Made by a program: the position numbers and the translations under genes. Positions 17,542 to 26,751 of a DNA stretch of 64,000 bases are shown piece by piece. The stretch is from the NCBI RefSeq assembly GCF_900111495.1, contig NZ_FOIU01000002.1, positions 1 to 64,000 of the forward strand, read 5' to 3'. Numbering within the stretch: the stretch's first letter is position 1; each line of letters starts with the position of its first letter. Origin of the DNA: Chryseobacterium wanjuense. GTDB taxonomy: Bacteria > Bacteroidota > Bacteroidia > Flavobacteriales > Weeksellaceae. The notes below the pieces were generated by a model. It was given only the letters and a program-made list of their open reading frames with translations, was not told the origin of the DNA and ran no database searches.

Positions 17542-19740
17542 TTAGTTTTTCGAATTTGTAGGTTGAAAATTAGCAAGGTTAAGCTGCCAACCTATGAAAG
17601 CAAAAATCTTCCCTACTTCTTCATACGCTTTTTCATAAGAAACACTTCCTCCATGTCCGCCCTCATAATCAATTTTTAAAAGGATTGGATTCTGAGAAGC
17701 ATCATTCGCCATTAATTTTGCAGCAAATTTTGAAGGCATCCAAGAAACGACACGCCCATCATTCATTCCAGCAGTAATAAGCGTTGCAGGATATTTTTCA
17801 CCATATTTTATGTGATGGAAAGCATCCATTTCTAGTAATGCTTTAAATTCATCCTGTTTAGATACAGTCCCAAATTCAGGAACATTTCCGGGACCATTAG
17901 GAGTAATCTCATCTCTTAGCATATTGGTGGCACCAACTTCTATGACAGCTACCTTAAATAAATCCGGTCTTTCAGTAATTGCCCTACCTACTGTAATTCC
18001 ACCCGCACTTTTACCCCAAATTGCAACTTTATCCTTTGAAGTATATCCATTATTAATTAAAAATTCTGTGCAATCAATTAAGTCTCGCCATGTATTTGGT
18101 TTTGTTTCTTTATATCCTGCTTTATGCCATCTATCTCCCTTTTCTCCTCCACCTCTCACGTGCGCAATAGCAATAATTCCGCCCTGCTTAGCCCACATCA
18201 AATAACTTCTTGCAAAAAAGGGAGTGTAAGACGTCCCATATGCACCATAAGCTTGTATTATAACTGGAATCTGCTTATTCTTATTAATATTTTTGTCATG
18301 AATCAAAGTTAGAGGAATACTTTCTCCATCTCGCGCTTTGATAGAAGTTTCTTCAACAATGATATCTTTGAATTCCGAATACTCAATCAGAGGATAAAGA
18401 TTTTCTAAAACAAAACTGTTTGTTGTCAAATTATACTTATATCTTCGTTGTTCATTTGCCCACCCAGAGCAATAGATCCAAACATCAGAATATTCTTTTC
18501 CTTTTGTTTCAATTGTAATATCTCCCGCCACAAATGGCAATTTTATAGGAATATCTTTTCCATTTTTATAAAGATAAAATTTAGCCTCAACACCATTTTT
18601 GGTTGTTGTATAATAAACACCATCCTTTGTAAGTGTAAAACTTCGAATTACTTCGTCTTTTTTTTCAGGAACTAAAATTTTAGGATTTTTAAAATCCGGC
18701 TTCTCAAGATTTGTTTTACATAGTTTAAAATTTGGAGAATTATATCCCGACATAAAATACACTTCTTTTCCCATAGGCATTTTATCAAATACTTTGTCTG
18801 CTTTATGATATAATGGTTTCCAACTTTTAATTCCTTTTTCAAAATCTTTTCTGTCTATAATAAAAGTGTCAGTATAATCATCGACATCTCCTAAATTACC
18901 TATAAAATAAGGATCCCCTTGATTAAACTGAACAATCCCAGGAAACCTACCTTCGTCAATATTCAATTCAGGATTATTTACTCTTGAAAAAACATTCTTA
19001 CGGTTCTTAGGGTCGTCCCCTAATCTATAAAATGTAACTTCCGTATTCTTCGTATATTCAGGAGAATCAGTATCTATGACCGGAAAATAAGTATAGAAAA
19101 AGCTAGAATTATCTTCAAGCCATTTTACTTGGCCGACTGAGGTAGGCTCTAGGTTAGTAATTACTTGCGGATAGATATATTTGGTTTTGACATCCATTAT
19201 AATAACTTCAGAAATTTCCTTCCCATTTTCAGACATGGAAATAGCAATTTTACTCCCATCCCAGCTAGGGCTAATGAAATTAATAACAAAATTATGCTGT
19301 TGCTTAGATTCGGGATCAAACGATGAAATAAATATGGAAGGATCATACAGAAATTCTTCTTTTCCTTTAAAGCTTTTTCGATAATATAATTTCGGTATAT
19401 TTTCATGCGCTTCTTTTTTTAAATAAAAATAAAGGTCATTTCCCGTAATTTTTAATTCATTAACAAAAAAACCAGCTTTTTTATCAAATTTCATCCTTTC
19501 ATTTAAATAATAATCTTTATACGGAAGATCTTTAAGAACAGAATCTGTATAATCTGCTTGTCTTTTCATCCAATTGATTGTTTCAGTATCTTTTAGGTTT
19601 TCAAGATTTCTATATTCATCAACTACTTTAGTCCCGAAATATTCATCAGTAATGGGATTTGATGAAGCAAGATTATTTTTCTGAGCACTAATTACTCCCA
19701 ATGTTAATTGAGTAAAAATTATAAAATATTTTTTTTTCAT
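17542..19740 (-). CDS. Secreted prolyl oligopeptidase family protein (S9A), copy 1
   Basis: Prolyl oligopeptidases cut short peptides (usually under about 30 residues) after proline. The 732 residues show a signal peptide (MKKKYFIIFTQLTLGVISAQ), a beta-propeller N-terminal domain (about 75-440) and an alpha/beta hydrolase domain. The catalytic triad reads Ser578 (WGKSAGG), Asp661 (GMNDGR) and His696 (GGHGG). A secreted enzyme of this family and length is known from Elizabethkingia, in the same bacterial family. The gene is the last of the six-gene RiPP operon, 16 bases after the S15-type peptidase gene. It is clearly paralogous to the peptidase at 24,562, with long identical stretches around the active site. 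Exact cleavage site and substrate are unknown; peptide maturation, immunity or degradation are all possible. Confidence 0.93.
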   Translation of the reverse strand: MKKKYFIIFTQLTLGVISAQKNNLASSNPITDEYFGTKVVDEYRNLENLKDTETINWMKRQADYTDSVLKDLPYKDYYLNERMKFDKKAGFFVNELKITGNDLYFYLKKEAHENIPKLYYRKSFKGKEEFLYDPSIFISSFDPESKQQHNFVINFISPSWDGSKIAISMSENGKEISEVIIMDVKTKYIYPQVITNLEPTSVGQVKWLEDNSSFFYTYFPVIDTDSPEYTKNTEVTFYRLGDDPKNRKNVFSRVNNPELNIDEGRFPGIVQFNQGDPYFIGNLGDVDDYTDTFIIDRKDFEKGIKSWKPLYHKADKVFDKMPMGKEVYFMSGYNSPNFKLCKTNLEKPDFKNPKILVPEKKDEVIRSFTLTKDGVYYTTTKNGVEAKFYLYKNGKDIPIKLPFVAGDITIETKGKEYSDVWIYCSGWANEQRRYKYNLTTNSFVLENLYPLIEYSEFKDIIVEETSIKARDGESIPLTLIHDKNINKNKQIPVIIQAYGAYGTSYTPFFARSYLMWAKQGGIIAIAHVRGGGEKGDRWHKAGYKETKPNTWRDLIDCTEFLINNGYTSKDKVAIWGKSAGGITVGRAITERPDLFKVAVIEVGATNMLRDEITPNGPGNVPEFGTVSKQDEFKALLEMDAFHHIKYGEKYPATLITAGMNDGRVVSWMPSKFAAKLMANDASQNPILLKIDYEGGHGGSVSYEKAYEEVGKIFAFIGWQLNLANFQPTNSKN

Positions 19741-19756
19741 ATCTATTAATCGTAAC

Positions 19757-21472
19757 TTAATATTTTAAAATTGGTATTTCTACAAAACTGTTGTTATAAA
19801 ATTTAATTTCCAAAGGCTCATTTGCATCTGCGATCGTTTCATCGCTTACATCTTTTCCGGTTCCGTAATTGAGCTGCCAGAAAGGGCTCTTCACAATACC
19901 AACTATTAAAACCAGTCTGCTTCCATTTTTTATTTTCTTACTTATAAAATCGTAATTATTAATGGGAATAGTTTCAATTTTGCCCGGAGTCAACAGGTTT
20001 CTTTTCTCATTATCCTTTGCAAAACTGGCTCTGGATACATAAGAAGACAACAAAAAATATTGCCCTTCTGATGTTTCTTCGTATAAACTTACATAAAAAT
20101 CTACATCCTTTTTATTAATTGAAAAGCTCAAACTTCCTGAAAAATTTCCTGTCAATTCAAAAGGTTGAGCAAAGGGTTTTGTTTTAAAAAGTAAATTATT
20201 TTTAGTATAAATAAAATGATCAAGAATATTATACTTTAGATTCAATAGTTCTGTAGCATCGGTTCTATCTTTAAGGTCAACCCTTAAAGATGAAAAATTT
20301 TCTTTTTTGTTTTTTGATTGTGATAAGGTCAAATTATTTCCATCATTGTCTAAGTAAAACTTTATTTTATTTTTATTAAAAATGTCAAGCGAATGGGCAC
20401 TCTCCCATCGATTGGCACTCATAACCTGAAAATTAATTTTATCCTTTAAAAATTCAGGTTTTGGTTTATTTTTTAAAACATAATCAAACCACTCCAGCCA
20501 AATTTTATTTAAATCAATGGAAGAAGCGACGGAATCAGTTTTATAACCTCTCAATTCTTTTTTAATAAAACCTTGTGCGCCCCAATGATCGTAAGGTCCA
20601 ATGATCAGATAGTGCTCAGCATTTTGATTATACTGATAATGTTGTTTAAAATAGTACAACACTCCGGATTTGTCTACATCATAATATCCCGTCACAGAAA
20701 GAACCGGAATATTGATTTTTGAAAATTCTTCTTTATAAGGAATCATTTTTTTCCAGTAGTCATCATAAGCAGGATGGTTTAACCACTTTTGAAAAATCGC
20801 ATTCGATTTTCCACTGATTGAATCCAGTTTCCGGAAAGATTTTCCACTTTCATACCATTTTTTAAAAATTGAATTCCATTTTTTTTGATCATAAAAACTT
20901 TTAGCATCAATCATTTTATTGCTGGTTACAAAATCCAGCCACTGCAATGAGTAGCATATGAAAATATTATTATTCATCGGTAAGCTCATGGTTCCGACAC
21001 CTGTTGCAGCTTCTGGGATAATCGTTTTCAAAGCCGGATTGAGTCTTTTCATTGCCGCCCACTGACTAAATCCCGAATAACTTCCCCCGATCATTCCCAC
21101 TTTCCCGTTGCTCCAGGGTTGTTTGATGATCCAGCTAATTGCTTCATTAATATCATCGGCTTCATGTTCGAAAGGCTCAATCTCATTATCACTCAAATAT
21201 TTTCCCCTTGTATGAAGGATTGCACCGACATATCCATTAAGTACGAAATTTTTAACGAGATCAATATTTTTTTTATCCGGATAAATGGTATTGACCAGAA
21301 TGGTGTTTTGAGGTTGCTGATTTTTATTAAAAACCAAAGTCAGAGACAGTGTTGCATTGTCTTTTGTCCGAATGATAATGCTGTCGCGAACGACCATATC
21401 CTTCGTTTCAATTTTTTGAGGAAAGAAAAAACTGAAGGCAAAAAGAAAATATATGAGGAAACTTTTTTCCAT
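19757..21472 (-). CDS. CocE/NonD family hydrolase (X-Pro dipeptidyl-peptidase S15-like)
   Basis: A member of the S15/CocE alpha/beta hydrolases, which include X-Pro dipeptidyl peptidases and acylases. The 571 residues start with a hydrophobic export-type segment (SFLIYFLFAFSFFFPQ). The nucleophile is Ser131 in GGSYSG, the GxSYxG motif of the family. The acid and base are expected in the VTGYYDVDKSG and GPYDHWGAQG segments. The C-terminal third is a jelly-roll (PepX C-like) domain. It lies 18 bases after the LanB elimination-domain gene and 16 before the prolyl oligopeptidase. A second proline-directed peptidase in the operon makes a role in trimming a peptide plausible, but that is inference. 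Confidence 0.87.
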   Translation of the reverse strand: MEKSFLIYFLFAFSFFFPQKIETKDMVVRDSIIIRTKDNATLSLTLVFNKNQQPQNTILVNTIYPDKKNIDLVKNFVLNGYVGAILHTRGKYLSDNEIEPFEHEADDINEAISWIIKQPWSNGKVGMIGGSYSGFSQWAAMKRLNPALKTIIPEAATGVGTMSLPMNNNIFICYSLQWLDFVTSNKMIDAKSFYDQKKWNSIFKKWYESGKSFRKLDSISGKSNAIFQKWLNHPAYDDYWKKMIPYKEEFSKINIPVLSVTGYYDVDKSGVLYYFKQHYQYNQNAEHYLIIGPYDHWGAQGFIKKELRGYKTDSVASSIDLNKIWLEWFDYVLKNKPKPEFLKDKINFQVMSANRWESAHSLDIFNKNKIKFYLDNDGNNLTLSQSKNKKENFSSLRVDLKDRTDATELLNLKYNILDHFIYTKNNLLFKTKPFAQPFELTGNFSGSLSFSINKKDVDFYVSLYEETSEGQYFLLSSYVSRASFAKDNEKRNLLTPGKIETIPINNYDFISKKIKNGSRLVLIVGIVKSPFWQLNYGTGKDVSDETIADANEPLEIKFYNNSFVEIPILKY

Positions 21473-21490
21473 TTCCCTAAATTAATCAAT

Positions 21491-22336
21491 TTACCTGATC
21501 TGATGATTTTGAAAACGAACCGATTTGTAATATCTGAACAAGTAATCATAGATGATCATTTCGAAAACTCTTTGATTTGAGATGAAAATCCTGTTGATAT
21601 TCATGTGAAATATACTCTCGAAAAATCTTTGCAAAGACTGTTTGTCGGTTTTCTCGATAATACTTTCCAGAATTTCATGACAATCAGTTATTTCATTAAT
21701 TATCGTTTCCTTAAAATATTGATAATCCTCAGCTTGCAGAAAATCCAGATATTTGATTTTAAATTCTCTGTATTTTTTATCCAGCTGGCTGTTTAATTTT
21801 TTATCGGCATTAAATTCTTTTTTAAATCCAATATTAGAATATTCAACCCAACTTAGTTTTTCATGAATTGAAAGCCCCAGTCGATTAAGTATCTGATCTA
21901 TATAAAAAACGGAAATAATAATTTTTTCTTCGTCATCAAAATCTAAATATTCCTGCAATACAAGCCTACTATTTTTATAGAAAAGAAATTCTGCTTCCTC
22001 GATAGTCTGCTTTCCATACCTCTCAATCTCTCTGTTATAGGTATCAAATACTAAATTGGAAATTTCTCCGGAAGTGATATATTTTTCTAAAAAGTGATTG
22101 ATCTGAGAGAGAACGATATTATATTGATCAATAGTTATTAACTCAAATCTTATTCTTACATGAGGTTTAGGATCATTATAGCGAATAAAAAACCATTTTT
22201 TGATATATTTTTTTTCTAACAACCAATCGGTTAAAGGTAATATACCTTCATTTAAAACAATATCTGCCGTTTTAATTCCTGTGTAAATTTTAAAGTACAA
22301 CCATTCACTTCCGGGTATAAATTTTCTTTTCATCAT
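21491..22336 (-). CDS. Stand-alone LanB elimination-domain protein (thiopeptide-type)
   Basis: This is the C-terminal half of a class I lanthipeptide dehydratase encoded as its own gene (SpaB C-terminal / thiopeptide-type bacteriocin biosynthesis domain). In known systems it eliminates glutamate from glutamylated Ser/Thr to give dehydroamino acids. The family opening is clear: W-L-Y-F-K-I-Y-T-G near the start, then LLEKKYIKKWFFIRYNDPKP and HVRIRF. I start at the ATG at 22,336, 10 bases after the previous stop, giving 281 residues; a frame from 22,420 would overlap the LanB gene. Other known uses of this fold (pyridine synthase, peptide ligases) cannot be excluded. Confidence 0.88.
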   Translation of the reverse strand: MMKRKFIPGSEWLYFKIYTGIKTADIVLNEGILPLTDWLLEKKYIKKWFFIRYNDPKPHVRIRFELITIDQYNIVLSQINHFLEKYITSGEISNLVFDTYNREIERYGKQTIEEAEFLFYKNSRLVLQEYLDFDDEEKIIISVFYIDQILNRLGLSIHEKLSWVEYSNIGFKKEFNADKKLNSQLDKKYREFKIKYLDFLQAEDYQYFKETIINEITDCHEILESIIEKTDKQSLQRFFESIFHMNINRIFISNQRVFEMIIYDYLFRYYKSVRFQNHQIR

Positions 22337-22346
22337 TGTGCAGCTT

Positions 22347-24560
22347 TTATTGTACTTTATACATTGGAAAAATAAATTCACGTTTAAAATCATCATTTTC
22401 ATTAAATAAAAACTCTTCAATGATTATTGATTTTTCATGTTTTACAGCATCTATAAACATTTTTACCAAGTCATAATTTTCAAGGTTTATCGTGAGTTTG
22501 TTGTCAGACTTTACCCATTGGATCCATTCCGGAATTTTCCTTTCATTTCGCCATTTTCTTATTTCTGAGATGAAATGTTTTTCATCAGAAATTACCCCGA
22601 TTAAAAAATCCTGATCTTTTTCATTAAGCTTCCACTGAGCTTTAGAAAGGATCATATTTTTATATTCCACTCTTGGTAAAAAATGGTAAATATTTTCTAG
22701 CCCATCCCAATCAAAATACAAACCTTTTCTACGATTCTGAGAATTAAAATCTGATAAAAAATGGTAGACCGGCAATGTATTAGAAAAATAATTATGAGCA
22801 TTCGTCAAAAAAGGTTTTACTTCTTTGTTCAATCTTTTAGAGCGCAAAACCATTGTATCATTTTTCAACGAAACATATAAATCATCAATGAGTATTTGAT
22901 TTTCCTTTGGAAGGATAGACTGCGCCAAATAAGGAATCTCATATTTCCTTAGAGTAGGTCTCCGGATAACGTTGCCGATTCTCGCTTCGGGCAAATGGAT
23001 AATTTCTGCCAAAATACAATCAGGATCCAGCTCCTCTTCTTTTTTCACAATCGACTTTGTTAGATTCTGTATTTCCGATCTTTCTGAACAAAATCGTCCC
23101 AAAAGATTGGCTGCACCACTTCCGCTGCTTCCTTCTAGAGATAACTTTTCCTGATTGCTTTCTGAAATAATTTCAGCCATAAAAGAAATTGCATCGGGTA
23201 AATCATCCCAATTTTCTTCAAAATCTTTAAAGTCTTCATCTGATAACTGAATTACTGTTTCATTTTTCCATAAAGCTTCCTGTAATTTTTCATTGAGAAT
23301 CTTATGTACAGAAGTAAGTTTGATATCAATAGTATCTTTTAAGGTTCCCAAAAAATCTAATCCATCCAAGTAAGGATGAACTCCCTTTGCAGAACCATTT
23401 TTTTTATATCCGATCCCAACTTCGGCATCCAAAACATAAGCTAATGGCATTTCCTGGGTTTCAAATCTTTCATGAAATGCTTTTTTAAACTTTTCAAAAT
23501 GAGTTTCCTTTTGAGCCCGAGTAATTTTGTTTAGAAAAATAACAGCATTCTTTAAATCCTTTTTCCAATTTGATGGTACTATAAATTCATTTTTGCTATA
23601 AAGATCTGTTTGAAAAAGAAATTTCTTCTCATAATCAGTTTCGAAATCTTTGATTAAGTCTTCAATCTCAGAATAGACTGAAATTGAATTTCCTAATTGC
23701 TGATCAATCTTATCGAGTTTCTTCTTTATTGAGAGTAATATTTCGGTTTCTTTTTTTGCATTTATTTTAGTTAAAACACAAATTAATTTATCTAAAAAAT
23801 CATCTCCTGAAACATTAGGTTCAATTTCACTTACTAAAACTTGATTTTCAATTAATTCTTCTATGAATTCCCGGGCTTCAGTTTCTGTTATGTGTTCATT
23901 AACTAGTATATCTGTAAGTTGCGTAGTCGTCTTACCAATTCTCGAAAATTCTAATATTTTATGTAATTCCTCTGAAAATGGAGCAGATGAAATGATATAA
24001 TCTCGCTTTCCATGAATATATTCAAATTCAACGTAGCGAATATAATCTCCTACTCTATAAATCGTGTTATTTGGAAAAAATAATAATTGATTTTTTATTT
24101 CTGCCTTTTTTTCAAAACTCTGAGCCAGACAAACCAGAAAATACATATCCAATTTTGTATCCCGGATTTGGTTTTTGGTTGTTAGTTTTTGGTTGTTAGT
24201 TGCAAGTTGACGGTTTTGGGGCGTTGGATTATTCTCGAAGTGACCCAAACCGACTTGTGAAAATAAGCCGAACGGCGTACAACGGGTACTTATTCGGCTA
24301 TAGTATTTTAATATGGTGTTTTTTAGTTTTTGAAATTCTTTTAAAGGCAATTTTTTCCCACCCATCCATTGCTGAATTTCTTCATACAAATATGGAGACG
24401 CCAAATAAATTGCTTCCTGAAAAACAGGATCAACACAGATATTTTTTAATTCATCATCTGTTATCTTTCTCTCACCAAATTCTTGCTTAAAGTTTTTGTA
24501 TGAAAACATAGGAGTACGGATAATGTACTCTTCAAAGAAGTGATAGGGGAAACGGGACAT
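22347..24560 (-). CDS. Lantibiotic dehydratase, glutamylation-domain protein (split LanB)
   Basis: The N-terminal LanB domain transfers glutamate from Glu-tRNA to Ser/Thr side chains of a precursor peptide bound through its leader. The family N-terminus (FEEYIIRTPMFSYKNF) and the motif TRCTPFGLFSQVGLG near residue 95 are typical, as are LEGSSGSGAANLLGRFC and the LAEIIHLPEARIGNVIRRP segment in the second half. The length of 737 residues covers only glutamylation; the elimination domain is the next gene. A 14-base tandem duplication (24,172-24,199) encodes a low-complexity loop near residue 121. The gene starts 1 base after the stop of the upstream peptidase. No LanC cyclase is encoded in the window. 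Confidence 0.92.
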   Translation of the reverse strand: MSRFPYHFFEEYIIRTPMFSYKNFKQEFGERKITDDELKNICVDPVFQEAIYLASPYLYEEIQQWMGGKKLPLKEFQKLKNTILKYYSRISTRCTPFGLFSQVGLGHFENNPTPQNRQLATNNQKLTTKNQIRDTKLDMYFLVCLAQSFEKKAEIKNQLLFFPNNTIYRVGDYIRYVEFEYIHGKRDYIISSAPFSEELHKILEFSRIGKTTTQLTDILVNEHITETEAREFIEELIENQVLVSEIEPNVSGDDFLDKLICVLTKINAKKETEILLSIKKKLDKIDQQLGNSISVYSEIEDLIKDFETDYEKKFLFQTDLYSKNEFIVPSNWKKDLKNAVIFLNKITRAQKETHFEKFKKAFHERFETQEMPLAYVLDAEVGIGYKKNGSAKGVHPYLDGLDFLGTLKDTIDIKLTSVHKILNEKLQEALWKNETVIQLSDEDFKDFEENWDDLPDAISFMAEIISESNQEKLSLEGSSGSGAANLLGRFCSERSEIQNLTKSIVKKEEELDPDCILAEIIHLPEARIGNVIRRPTLRKYEIPYLAQSILPKENQILIDDLYVSLKNDTMVLRSKRLNKEVKPFLTNAHNYFSNTLPVYHFLSDFNSQNRRKGLYFDWDGLENIYHFLPRVEYKNMILSKAQWKLNEKDQDFLIGVISDEKHFISEIRKWRNERKIPEWIQWVKSDNKLTINLENYDLVKMFIDAVKHEKSIIIEEFLFNENDDFKREFIFPMYKVQ
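24172..24199 (-). repeat. 14-base tandem duplication inside the LanB gene
   Basis: TTTTTGGTTGTTAG occurs twice, head to tail (24,172-24,185 and 24,186-24,199), within the dehydratase reading frame. The unit is not a multiple of three, so gain or loss of one copy would shift the frame about 120 codons after the start. The encoded segment is Asn/Gln/Thr-rich. Confidence 0.75.
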
Positions 24561-24561
24561 T

Positions 24562-26739
24562 TTACTTTTTCGTGGGTTCTTTGGGCTGGTAGTCTGGGTG
24601 TCCTAGTTGCCATAATGCAAAGGCAAACATATCTCCTAAATTAGCATATCGTTGTGCTGGAGGAATATTACCTCCATGGCCTCCTTCAAAATCTATTTTC
24701 AATAAAGTAGGATTATTAGAAGCGTTATTAGCCATTAACTTTGCTGCAAATTTTACAGGTTCCCAAACGGTAACTCTCTGATCATTTATTCCTCCAGATA
24801 TAAAAGTTGCAGGATATTTTACTCCTTTTTTAATATGGTGATAAGAATCCATTTCTAGCAGAGCTTTAAATTCTTTTGGATCCTTTATTGTACCAAATTC
24901 TTTTGGCTGCCCATTCGGTGTTGTCTCATCTCTAAGAGGATTCATTACGCCAACCTCTGCAATAACCGCCTTAAATAAATCTGGTCTTTCAGTCATTGCT
25001 CTTCCAACTGTAATTCCTCCGGCGCTGGCTCCCCAAATAGCAACTTTATCTTTTGAGGTATATTTTTCCTTTATCAAATATTCTGTACAGTCTATTAAAT
25101 CCCTCCAAGTATTAGGTTTTGTTTCTTTGTATCCTCCTAAACGCCATTTTTCTCCTTTTTCTCCTCCACCTCTCACATGAGCTACTGCAACCATTCCTCC
25201 CTGATTAATCCATAATAAATACATTTTAGCGAAAAAAGGAGTATAGGATATTCCATATGAACCATAGCTATCAATAAGCACCATATTTTTACCATCTTTT
25301 CTGAGATTCTTATTATATATTAATGATACCGGAATTTCTTCTCCGTCTCTAGCTTTTATGGAAATTTCATTGACTGTTATATTTTTGAATTCAGGATATT
25401 CTGTAATAGGTGTAAGATTCTCAGGCTTCAAAGCATTAATCTTTACATCATATTTAAAACGTTGTCCCTCATTTGCCCAGCCTGAGCATGTTATCCAAAA
25501 ATCAGAGTAATTTACCCCTTTATTTTCTAAATTAATATTTCCAGATGGATAAGGAAGCTGAATAGGACTATCTTTTCCATCTTTGTATACATATAATTTT
25601 GCTTCTACTCCGTTTTTGGTGGTGGTATAATAAATACCATCTTTGGTGATTCTATAACTTTTAATGATTTCATCTTTTTTTTCAGGAACTAAAACTTCTG
25701 GGTTTTTAAAGTTGAAATTATTAATACTCGTTTTACATAGTTTATTAAAAGATGAATTATAGCCCGAAACAAAAACAATGTCATTATTCCATATCTCTAA
25801 ATTTTTTGCTTTATCATTTGGATCAGATAAAGGCTTCCAATTTTTTTTACCCTCTAATAAATCTTTTTTGCTAATGATAAAGGTTTTTCTGTAATAACTA
25901 TAGTCAACAACCATACCTATATAATACTGATCTTCTTGATCAAAATCTAAAAGCATTGGGAACTGATCTTCAGTTATTTTTAATTCAGGATTATTTTTAG
26001 CAGAAAAAATTTCAATTAAATTCGTTGAATCTGTTCCAATTTTGTATAAAACAGTTCTTGTATTTTTATAAAAATCTTTAGATTTAGAATCAATTGTAGA
26101 AAAAGCTACACAAAAAAAGCCAGTGTTATCATTTAGCCATTTAATTCCATCAAAAGAAGCAGGTGCTGTATTAGTAAGAATTTCTGGCTGAATATATTTT
26201 GTTTTAACATCCATAATAATTACATCTGCTAACTCATTCCCTTTTTCAGACATAGAAATAGCAATTTTACTACCATCCCAACTAGGACTTATGTAATTAA
26301 TAACGAAATCATGATTGCGTTCGTTATTTTTATAATTAACAGGATCATAGAGCAATTCTTCTTTTCCTGAAAGTCCATCCTTATAATAAAGCTTAGCTAC
26401 TTTTTCATTTTCGTTTTTCTTTAAATAAAAGTACTTATCATTACCTGTTATTTTCAAATCAGATACAGAATATCCTTGCCTTTTATCAAGTTCTAATCTT
26501 TTCTCTACATAATAATTCCTTTTGGGAATTTGATCAAGAATTGAGTTGGTGTAAGCTGTTTGAGATTTTATCCAATTAATAGTATTAGGATCTTCTAAAC
26601 TTTCCAAATTTCGGTATTCATCAATGACCTTAGTTCCAAAATAACTTTCTGTGACTGGTTTAGAAGGTGATAAGTTAGTTTTCTGGGAATAAGAAAAAAT
26701 CGAAAAAAAACAAATAATGATAAATATTTTTATTTTCAT
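24562..26739 (-). CDS. Secreted prolyl oligopeptidase family protein (S9A), copy 2
   Basis: The second prolyl oligopeptidase of the RiPP operon, 725 residues. A signal peptide (MKIKIFIIICFFSIFSYSQ) is followed by the propeller domain and the hydrolase domain with Ser572 (WGASAGG), Asp653 (GINDQR) and His688 (GGHGG). It is closely related to the copy at 17,542 (same KPNTWRDLIDCTE and ARDGE segments), so one arose from the other. Its position is telling: it lies between the precursor gene (12 bases upstream) and the LanB gene (1 base downstream), where a leader or core protease would fit. The precursor core has one proline. Export means it would act after the peptide leaves the cytoplasm. Confidence 0.93.
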   Translation of the reverse strand: MKIKIFIIICFFSIFSYSQKTNLSPSKPVTESYFGTKVIDEYRNLESLEDPNTINWIKSQTAYTNSILDQIPKRNYYVEKRLELDKRQGYSVSDLKITGNDKYFYLKKNENEKVAKLYYKDGLSGKEELLYDPVNYKNNERNHDFVINYISPSWDGSKIAISMSEKGNELADVIIMDVKTKYIQPEILTNTAPASFDGIKWLNDNTGFFCVAFSTIDSKSKDFYKNTRTVLYKIGTDSTNLIEIFSAKNNPELKITEDQFPMLLDFDQEDQYYIGMVVDYSYYRKTFIISKKDLLEGKKNWKPLSDPNDKAKNLEIWNNDIVFVSGYNSSFNKLCKTSINNFNFKNPEVLVPEKKDEIIKSYRITKDGIYYTTTKNGVEAKLYVYKDGKDSPIQLPYPSGNINLENKGVNYSDFWITCSGWANEGQRFKYDVKINALKPENLTPITEYPEFKNITVNEISIKARDGEEIPVSLIYNKNLRKDGKNMVLIDSYGSYGISYTPFFAKMYLLWINQGGMVAVAHVRGGGEKGEKWRLGGYKETKPNTWRDLIDCTEYLIKEKYTSKDKVAIWGASAGGITVGRAMTERPDLFKAVIAEVGVMNPLRDETTPNGQPKEFGTIKDPKEFKALLEMDSYHHIKKGVKYPATFISGGINDQRVTVWEPVKFAAKLMANNASNNPTLLKIDFEGGHGGNIPPAQRYANLGDMFAFALWQLGHPDYQPKEPTKK

Positions 26740-26751
26740 TAGAAACTGAAA

